The position numbers and the translations under genes are program-made. Under the pieces are notes generated by a model. It made no database searches. It saw only the letters and a program-made list of their open reading frames with translations, and had not been told where the DNA came from. 5,837 bases of DNA from Acidobacteriaceae bacterium (GTDB lineage Bacteria; Acidobacteriota; Terriglobia; Bryobacterales; Bryobacteraceae). The stretch spans positions 1 to 5,837 of the forward strand of contig JAFARV010000292.1 in NCBI GenBank assembly GCA_019245255.1. The letters run 5' to 3'. This document shows positions 1-4,812 of the stretch, one piece after another; position 1 is the stretch's first letter; each line of letters starts with the position of its first letter.

Positions 1-1300
1 AAAGGTAAATACGCAGCACATTCTGATTGAACTGGAGCATGGCCCATACAAAGATGAGGGACCGCACTAATCCGTGCAGGACTGCGGAATGGAATGGGGG
101 TGCGCTGCGGGCCAGCAGCAACGGTTTACGGATGGTCAAAAGCACAAAACAGAGGAAGGGGATGAAGCCGATTACGCCGCTCGCGGCCAGTACCTCGGCG
201 AAAACGCACATGCCGTCGGTCGTTTTGGCGTCATCGAATGAACGGATGGTGTTGCCTTCGTATTCAGCAATTGCTGAGGAAAGGCCGCCCAGGCTTCTGC
301 CGACGAGAGGATGCTCGGCGAATACAGCAAGCGTTTGTTGAAACGAGTTTTGCCGTTCGACGATGGAATGGGCAGCGGTGTCGCCGATGCCTGTGCCATT
401 GAGGAAGAGGAAGAACAGAACCGGGTCGTTCTTGAGAAGCGTTAGTGCACCAGTGGACGCTACGAGCAGAGCCGCGACCGAGACAAACGAAAACACGAAC
501 GGCCGGATGTGAGGACGGATAACGCGGCCTCTCCTGATCTGACGGAGAAATGAAACGAGCGGCGGCAGTTTACTGATTGCAACGTCGAGCACGAGAAAGA
601 CAATACCCAGCCTGCTCGAAGAAACAATGATCGCGATCGCGGTGACGTAGTAGATGCCGGCCAGTGTTCGTGGAGTAAGTAAGGTCGATTGCCGTCGCTT
701 CAGATATCCAACAAAAACAAATCCGATGATTAAGTAAGAAGCGAAGTAGGAAGGTTCATAGCTAAAGCCGTTGACTCGAGGGAGAACTCCCGGAATCCAC
801 CACTCGGTTACGAGGAGGCCGGGAAGACCAAGCAGGGGCAAGACGAATTGGATAATCCCGAAACCAGCGACAAAGGCGAAGGAATAAACGTAATAGCGCA
901 GCAACAGTTTGAGCGTGGATGCGTTTTCGCTAAAGAGTTGAACGAAGCTGAACAACATCGCTGTATCGAGTAACAGCCAGAGACAATAGCCGACACTCTT
1001 GGGCCAGAACGTTGTGGATGGGATGAACAGCACCTGGAAGAAGAACCAGATGACGAGAAAACTGAGGCCAAGGGTTGGGATTTTCTGCCCCCGAAAGACC
1101 TTAATCAGGGACAGAAGTATGAGCGGACAGAGCGCGAGCTGACAGAAACGGTAGTTGCCGCCAGCGTTGACGACCAGGAAAATATCGAACGAACTGGTGA
1201 ACAAAATCCCGATTGCGCAGAGGAGCGAGAAACGGCGGAGTGAACGGCTCAACACAGCGGTCGGGCGTTGAGGAAACGATACGGCCAGCGACTGAATCAT
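1..1300 (-). CDS. O-antigen ligase / Wzy-type polysaccharide polymerase-like membrane protein, 3'-truncated by window edge
   Basis: Reading the minus strand from an ATG at 1300 gives 433 uninterrupted codons that run off the left edge, so the C-terminus is missing. The product is highly hydrophobic, with about nine to ten predicted membrane segments (for example near residues 27-45, 55-68, 77-93, 104-121, 138-160, 185-200, 215-240, 268-288 and 370-390). Signatures of the O-antigen ligase-related family are visible: 'NGFSYEPSYFA' (177-187), 'SSSRLGIVFL' (227-236, the usual SR motif at a helix start), and 'FAEHPLVGRSLGGL' (327-340, the typical HPLxGxGxG-like element of the large periplasmic loop). 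Such inner-membrane enzymes transfer or polymerise undecaprenyl-linked glycans; whether this one is a ligase (WaaL) or polymerase (Wzy) cannot be told from sequence. An in-frame TGA at 1319-1321 limits the start to this ATG or a TTG 18 bases upstream; the Shine-Dalgarno match is weak for both. It is divergent from the FecR-like gene. The family call is fairly sure, the specific function open. Confidence 0.85.
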   Translation of the reverse strand, partial: MIQSLAVSFPQRPTAVLSRSLRRFSLLCAIGILFTSSFDIFLVVNAGGNYRFCQLALCPLILLSLIKVFRGQKIPTLGLSFLVIWFFFQVLFIPSTTFWPKSVGYCLWLLLDTAMLFSFVQLFSENASTLKLLLRYYVYSFAFVAGFGIIQFVLPLLGLPGLLVTEWWIPGVLPRVNGFSYEPSYFASYLIIGFVFVGYLKRRQSTLLTPRTLAGIYYVTAIAIIVSSSRLGIVFLVLDVAISKLPPLVSFLRQIRRGRVIRPHIRPFVFSFVSVAALLVASTGALTLLKNDPVLFFLFLNGTGIGDTAAHSIVERQNSFQQTLAVFAEHPLVGRSLGGLSSAIAEYEGNTIRSFDDAKTTDGMCVFAEVLAASGVIGFIPFLCFVLLTIRKPLLLARSAPPFHSAVLHGLVRSLIFVWAMLQFNQNVLRIYL

Positions 1301-1375
1301 TTGCTCACTTACGCACAATCATTGTGGCGTCAAAGCGACCGGAGTTCGACAGGCGCGAGGCCGGAATACCTGGTT

Positions 1376-1393
1376 TTTACAAAGGCTTTACAA
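1376..1393. repeat. Perfect 7-4-7 direct repeat, candidate operator
   Basis: TTTACAA occurs at 1376-1382 and again at 1387-1393, separated by AGGC, so the copies start 11 bp apart, about one helical turn. This 7-4-7 layout is the one used by tandem-binding OmpR/PhoB-type response regulators (the Pho box has the same geometry but a different heptamer). It lies 118 bp upstream of the FecR-like start and 76 bp upstream of the membrane-protein start, so it could serve either gene. The repeat is seen directly; a regulatory role is inferred, and chance is not excluded. Confidence 0.35.
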
Positions 1394-1494
1394 GTTGTGG
1401 ACGAGAGCCTCGGGGAAAACTCGCGATGTATCTTGTTGCGTGTCTTCCGGCGGATGGACTGGGTTGGAGCTACCGAGATAGAGTAGTTGTGCTC

Positions 1495-1501
1495 AGGAGG
1501 G
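1495..1501 (+). promoter_or_regulatory. Strong Shine-Dalgarno that decides the FecR-like gene start
   Basis: AGGAGGG lies 9 bases before the ATG at 1511, which is good spacing. The open frame could begin at a TTG at 1487, but that start would place this motif inside the coding region and add eight residues before an otherwise well-formed signal peptide. The ATG at 1511 is therefore preferred. Confidence 0.85.
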
Positions 1502-1510
1502 TTCCGGCCG

Positions 1511-2371
1511 ATGCGGGGATTTGCGTTCTGCTTGGTTGCGTTCTGGTTCGTGGCCGGAGGAATGGCTCAAGACTCAGCGTCCGTAACAGCTGTGGTTGTT
1601 ACGGCAGGAAAAAGTTGGTCTGCGGGCGGCCGGAAGCTTTCGAGAGGCCAGACGCTTGCGCCTGGCACAGAGCTTAACCAAAGCGGGAACGAATCTTCGG
1701 ACCTGATTTTGGATTGTGGCAGCGCGGGGTGGCTGTCGTATTCGTGCCTACAACTCCCATGCACGGTTCACAGTTGCCAGTTGGGCAGCGGAGCGGTCCG
1801 AGTACTGCGTGTAGACCTTCGCGCCGGCAACAACGGGTCGACATCGCCCGGACATAGCTGGTTTCCGTCCCTGTTCAGACGCGAGCCCGCGAGCGTCGTG
1901 GTGCTCGGAATTCGTGAGGGCGGACAGGTCACTGACGCGGTGGTAGCAGAAAGCGGGTCGACCGTCCATTTGGGTCCGGCGCTGAATCGAGTTCTTGAAG
2001 GGAAATATTGTTTTCGTTTCACGCCGCTCCCTCCTGGCAACCCAGCGGCTTCGAAGGAGGCAACGCTCGATTGGGACCGTAGCGCCGACGCTGAGGGGGT
2101 GCTCGAAGTTCCCGGTATAGAGCCTGGTTTGTATGCAGTCCAGAAGTCCAGTTCGGAAGCATCGGGGGCCTGCACCTTCAAATCGGATGCAAATTCGGCG
2201 TGGGTACTGGTCGCCAGCACATCCGACTTTCCTCGGTTGCGGTCCGAGTGGAAGGACTTCACAGAGCGGATCCGGGAAATCGAGCGCGAGGGCGCGAGTC
2301 CCACGGTTTTGTTGACCCTGCGGCACGCCGCTTTAGCCCATCTCGCCGACTCTGTTCAGCAGGGCAAGTAA
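1511..2371 (+). CDS. Secreted FecR-like domain protein, cysteine-containing, hypothetical
   Basis: This 286-residue protein begins with a clear Sec signal peptide: MRG, then a hydrophobic core at about 4-17, with probable cleavage after 'GGMA' near residue 19. Mature residues 24-102 are beta-rich and follow a FecR-domain pattern: 'VVVTAGKSW' (28-36), 'LSRGQTLAPGTELN' (43-56), then a polar 'DLILDCGSAGWLSYSC' stretch (64-79), as in FecR domains where a ligand or charge is introduced into a periplasmic beta-solenoid-like fold. Six cysteines lie in the mature part (69, 79, 84, 89, 167, 221), four of them within 21 residues, suggesting disulfides in an oxidising compartment. Residues 125-236 look like a further beta-sandwich-type region and 240-283 are helical. 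It ends 9 bases before the CHASE2 gene, so the two very likely share an mRNA and act together at the envelope. The FecR call rests on pattern recognition alone and is moderate; the rest of the protein I do not recognise. Long antisense open frames overlap it, but lack its start signals. Confidence 0.8.
   Translation: MRGFAFCLVAFWFVAGGMAQDSASVTAVVVTAGKSWSAGGRKLSRGQTLAPGTELNQSGNESSDLILDCGSAGWLSYSCLQLPCTVHSCQLGSGAVRVLRVDLRAGNNGSTSPGHSWFPSLFRREPASVVVLGIREGGQVTDAVVAESGSTVHLGPALNRVLEGKYCFRFTPLPPGNPAASKEATLDWDRSADAEGVLEVPGIEPGLYAVQKSSSEASGACTFKSDANSAWVLVASTSDFPRLRSEWKDFTERIREIEREGASPTVLLTLRHAALAHLADSVQQGK
1581..1604. repeat. Perfect 8-bp inverted repeat with 8-bp spacer
   Basis: CCGTAACA (1581-1588) and TGTTACGG (1597-1604) are exact reverse complements. 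They lie about 70 bases into the FecR-like gene, just after the signal peptide codons for 'SVTAVVVTA'. As RNA it forms a short hairpin with no U-tract. One or two such repeats are expected by chance in a window this long, so a function is doubtful. Confidence 0.3.
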
Positions 2372-2380
2372 GAACGACTG

Positions 2381-3661
2381 ATGAGCGCTTCGCGTAAGAC
2401 TTCCCGGCGGACGCCGCTGATGAGCAGCAGAGCGAGAGGCATCGTCGTGAGCGTGGTTTGGCTGTTCGTCTTACAGTTCTTCGATTACATGGGCTGGTTT
2501 GCTGCCGTGAACGGCAAAATCATCGACCCGATATTGCGGGTGCATTCATCAGGTCCCGAATCACCTGCCTCGCAGCATATCTATGTTATTGAAATTGACG
2601 ATGAGGCATACGAGAGTTGTTTTCACCATCAATCTCCAATGGACCCCCGCCGCGTATTCAATTTGGTCAAGGAAATAGCTGAAGCGAATCCAAAAGCTAT
2701 CGCAGTGGATATCCACACTGAAGAACCGCAGTACAGCGACTGGATACACGAGCTCGCCGGATATGCTTCCTCAATTGTTTGGGTTTCAGATTACGCGACT
2801 ATAAAGCAACATGTGGCACCGTTTCCGGCGTGGCTGACCGGAGCACGGGATGACAACATCGTCACACCTCGGCCTGTGCTTGGAATGGCCCCGTTTACAT
2901 TGCCGAGGTCGCGCCAAACAAATTGGGGAATCGCTCTGTACGCTCGGGATGAGGACGGACGGATCAGGCGATTTCCAAGGACGGTAAGCGTTGCTGCCAA
3001 CGACATACAAGGCCACGGCAGTGCACCGAGTTGGGCCGCTCGCGTCGGTGATGTGTACTGCGGAGACGAGTGTACCGCAGAATCGGCTGACGAGATCTAC
3101 ATTTCCTACGCCGGTACGGAACCCACCCGCTATAAGATGCTTGATCTGTTTGGCTGTCCGAACGGGCCGGGTGATTCTCACCGCCTGGAACTCCTACCTA
3201 ACTGGAACGCGCTGCGAGGGCAACTTCTCGGAAAGCTGGTTCTCGTTGGCGCAACATTCCGTGGATCGAGTTATCCAACGCCAAAACGAGATCTGCCCGG
3301 ATTAATCGTGAATGCGTATGCAGTCAAGGCAGAACTGGACGGCAACGGACTCGAGGAAGTCAGGCAACCGTTAGCATGGATGCTCGACCTCGCTCTGGGA
3401 CTTCTGATCGTATTTATATGCGACGAGAAGTCGATGCAAAGACTGGATCAGTTCCGAGCGCTGAGTTTTGTATCGGGCTGGAAGCGGAAGAAGATCGTTC
3501 TGAGCACAGCGGTGGTCATTGCGGTGTGCGTTGCGTCTTTATTTGTGGCAAAGGGGCGGTACTTACTCGGGTTTGGCGGCGAAGGCGCGGGAGTGTTGGT
3601 GGATCGCTTGAGGGATCTGTGGGATTTCACGGAACCAAAGCCGAGCAGACGCCGACCTTAG
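2381..3661 (+). CDS. CHASE2 domain sensor protein without a recognisable output domain
   Basis: CHASE2 is an extracytoplasmic sensory domain usually fused to kinases, cyclases or diguanylate cyclases. Here 426 residues hold one membrane helix at about 20-40, then CHASE2 landmarks in order: 'IYVIEIDDEAYES' (67-79, the usual VIxIDDxS element), 'RRVFNLVKEIAEANPKAIAVDI' region (90-111), 'NWGIALYARDEDGRIRRFP' (181-199, matching G..N...D.DGxxRR.P), 'IYISYAGTEPTRYKMLDLF' (239-257), and 'LLGKLVLVGATFRGS' to 'DLPGLIVNAYAV' (282-315). Hydrophobic helices follow at about 330-347 and 372-391, with a weaker segment near 394-410, and a basic tail ending RRRP that suggests a cytoplasmic end. No HAMP, kinase, GGDEF or cyclase follows, so signalling must go through partners. 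Four extracytoplasmic cysteines (80, 227, 231, 259) are present. The ATG at 2381 has only a weak ribosome binding site, consistent with coupling to the upstream gene 9 bases away; ATG 2420 is an alternative. The stop overlaps the convergent caspase gene. Confidence 0.9.
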   Translation: MSASRKTSRRTPLMSSRARGIVVSVVWLFVLQFFDYMGWFAAVNGKIIDPILRVHSSGPESPASQHIYVIEIDDEAYESCFHHQSPMDPRRVFNLVKEIAEANPKAIAVDIHTEEPQYSDWIHELAGYASSIVWVSDYATIKQHVAPFPAWLTGARDDNIVTPRPVLGMAPFTLPRSRQTNWGIALYARDEDGRIRRFPRTVSVAANDIQGHGSAPSWAARVGDVYCGDECTAESADEIYISYAGTEPTRYKMLDLFGCPNGPGDSHRLELLPNWNALRGQLLGKLVLVGATFRGSSYPTPKRDLPGLIVNAYAVKAELDGNGLEEVRQPLAWMLDLALGLLIVFICDEKSMQRLDQFRALSFVSGWKRKKIVLSTAVVIAVCVASLFVAKGRYLLGFGGEGAGVLVDRLRDLWDFTEPKPSRRRP

Positions 3662-3670
3662 GCGACGCTC
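3643..3670. terminator. Weak imperfect hairpin over the convergent stop codons
   Basis: GAGC-(AGA)-CGCC pairs with GGCG-(AC)-GCTC around a 7-base loop that contains both stop codons. A run of six T's follows on the plus strand at 3685-3690, but 14 bases beyond the stem, which is too far for a classical intrinsic terminator. It is the only structure at the point where the two operons meet, and could be a weak bidirectional terminator. Confidence is low. Confidence 0.2.
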
Positions 3671-4812
3671 GCAACACATTGGTCGTTTTTTGCTTCCGGG
3701 GCCGAACCAAAAATAATCTCCGCAGCCCTTTCGCTGCGGAACATGACGGGCTCCTGCGGCTTTTGTCTCTCTTTCAAGACGCGACGGCTAACGTCATCCC
3801 TGACGGCAGTGAACAGATCCTGGAGCCGGATGCATCCCTGCCGTTGTCTCAGGTTATCGATCAGACTTGAGGTGAAGTAACCGTGTTCAGCGTTCTCGTA
3901 AGAGCGCTGGTTTGCCTGGCACGAGCAGAGAATAAATCTGCCGGCGCCTTCGCTGAGGCGATTGGCGTCGGCGGATGACAACGTTTCGGCAGCACCACTG
4001 GCTCCGCTATGGCAAGTATCGAAAATCAAGATGGTCCGCTGTGCCAGGCAGCGTGTACTGACGATGCTCGAGATTTCAACCATCGGCAGCGCGGTTGCAA
4101 AGACGTCATCGCGTGAGGATACATCCGTGTCATAGGTGTAAACATAGCTGACCTGCCGGATATCGTCAGTTCTCGAGGACCCATGTGTGGAGAGATAGAT
4201 GACGACGACATCGTCTGACTTAGCCTTAGTCGCGATGGTATTCAGTCGCCTCTTGATGGCTGCGGTGGTGGCTTCCTCATTGATAAGTACGAAAACCTGC
4301 TTATCCGGAAAGCGCCCTACACTGGTATCTCGCAGCAGGCCGGCGAAAGCGCTGGCATCGTTCGCAGGACACTTTAGCGACTCGGCTCCTGTGTCAGGCT
4401 GGAAACGGCTGATGCCGATGACGAGCGCCCACTTTTGTCCCACCGATGCCAGGTTGTCGTAAATCTTGGGCACTGCGAGCACGAAGGGGTCTCTCTGGTC
4501 GAGCAGAGCCTCAGAGTGATACCGCTGTGCCTTTTCGAGTGCAGAATCCTGCAAGAGTTTTTCGCGGTTTAATTTTTTGAGACAAAGATAACGATAATAG
4601 TGCGCGTCACCGAAGCTTGGGTACTCATCGAGGGCGCGCCCGAAAAAGCCGACCGCGCGCGTAATCTGTTGTGCGTCGGAACGTGCGGACAAAAGTTCCA
4701 GGCCTTGGCACAAGAGATCCTTTGCGGCGCCTATTTCGGCTAGCGGCGACTGCGCATGCGCACGATTGCCCAGTGCCGTCGCGGTGAGCGCGACAAAACC
4801 GCGGCGCGTCAT
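3658..4812 (-). CDS. Exported caspase-family (peptidase C14, metacaspase/orthocaspase-like) protease
   Basis: A 384-residue cysteine protease of the caspase/metacaspase clan. The N-terminus has a twin-arginine-like motif 'TRRGFVA' (2-8), a short mild hydrophobic stretch and a likely cleavage site 'AHA|QS' (20/21), so it is probably exported. Residues 28-105 form a TPR-like helical region ('FFGRALDEYPSFGDAHYYR', 56-74). The caspase p20-like domain starts at 'WALVIGISRF' (128-137), followed by 'CPANDASAFAGLLRD' (148-162), the catalytic His210 in 'VVVIYLSTHGS' and the catalytic Cys267 in 'LIFDTCHSGA'. Asp265, two residues before Cys267, matches the metacaspase S1-pocket aspartate, which predicts cleavage after Arg or Lys. 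The later elements 'GRFILCSCQANQRSYE' (291-306) and 'HGYFTSSLIDNL' (310-321) are typical of the small-subunit part. The start codon overlaps the upstream TPR gene's stop (ATGA, 4809-4812) and no Shine-Dalgarno precedes it, so translation is probably coupled. The 3' end overlaps the CHASE2 stop by 4 bp. Family assignment is firm; substrate unknown. Confidence 0.93.
   Translation of the reverse strand: MTRRGFVALTATALGNRAHAQSPLAEIGAAKDLLCQGLELLSARSDAQQITRAVGFFGRALDEYPSFGDAHYYRYLCLKKLNREKLLQDSALEKAQRYHSEALLDQRDPFVLAVPKIYDNLASVGQKWALVIGISRFQPDTGAESLKCPANDASAFAGLLRDTSVGRFPDKQVFVLINEEATTAAIKRRLNTIATKAKSDDVVVIYLSTHGSSRTDDIRQVSYVYTYDTDVSSRDDVFATALPMVEISSIVSTRCLAQRTILIFDTCHSGASGAAETLSSADANRLSEGAGRFILCSCQANQRSYENAEHGYFTSSLIDNLRQRQGCIRLQDLFTAVRDDVSRRVLKERQKPQEPVMFRSERAAEIIFGSAPEAKNDQCVASVA
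3709..3740 (-). terminator. Terminator-like hairpin inside the 3' end of the caspase gene
   Basis: On the minus strand, an 8-bp perfect stem TCCGCAGC/GCTGCGGA (3740-3733 and 3726-3719) closes a 6-base loop GAAAGG and is followed by GATTATTTTT (3718-3709). This has the form of an intrinsic terminator, but it lies over codons of residues 358-368, so the stop codon at 3658-3660 would be lost in any transcript ended here. It could be partial attenuation, a transcript end needing rescue, or a coincidence of the codons. Confidence 0.35.

Larger units (their letters stand above)
1301..1510. promoter_or_regulatory. Divergent intergenic region
   Basis: This 210-base spacer lies between two genes transcribed away from each other, so it should hold promoters for both. 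I see no convincing sigma-70 -35/-10 pair on either strand. It does contain a perfect direct heptamer repeat at 1376-1393 and a strong Shine-Dalgarno at 1495-1501 (separate entries). A 72-codon frame with a TTG start at 1268 and stop at 1484-1486 crosses it, but has no ribosome binding site, overlaps the N-terminal coding region of the divergent gene, and is not called. Confidence 0.6.

Noticed and set aside
1391..1396. Possible minus-strand -35 element TTGTAA with TATTCC downstream
   Set aside because: The spacing is 19 bases and the -10 match is poor; not enough to call a promoter.
1268..1486. 72-codon plus-strand frame ending just before the FecR-like gene
   Set aside because: TTG start without a Shine-Dalgarno, overlap with the N-terminal coding region of the divergent membrane protein, no recognisable motif; a frame of this length is common by chance. 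Conservation in relatives would be needed to revive it.
1487..1510. TTG start extending the FecR-like protein by eight residues
   Set aside because: It would put the AGGAGG motif inside the coding region and spoil the signal peptide; ATG 1511 has ideal spacing.
1748..2326. Long minus-strand open frames (192 and 178 codons) antisense to the FecR-like gene
   Set aside because: The plus-strand gene has a strong Shine-Dalgarno, a signal peptide and operon spacing to CHASE2; the antisense frames are low in hydrophobic core, rich in Arg/Ser/Pro and show no domain.
3376..3870. 164-codon plus-strand frame spanning the end of CHASE2 and the convergent caspase gene
   Set aside because: Its translation has no domain character and it runs out of frame over two well-supported genes.
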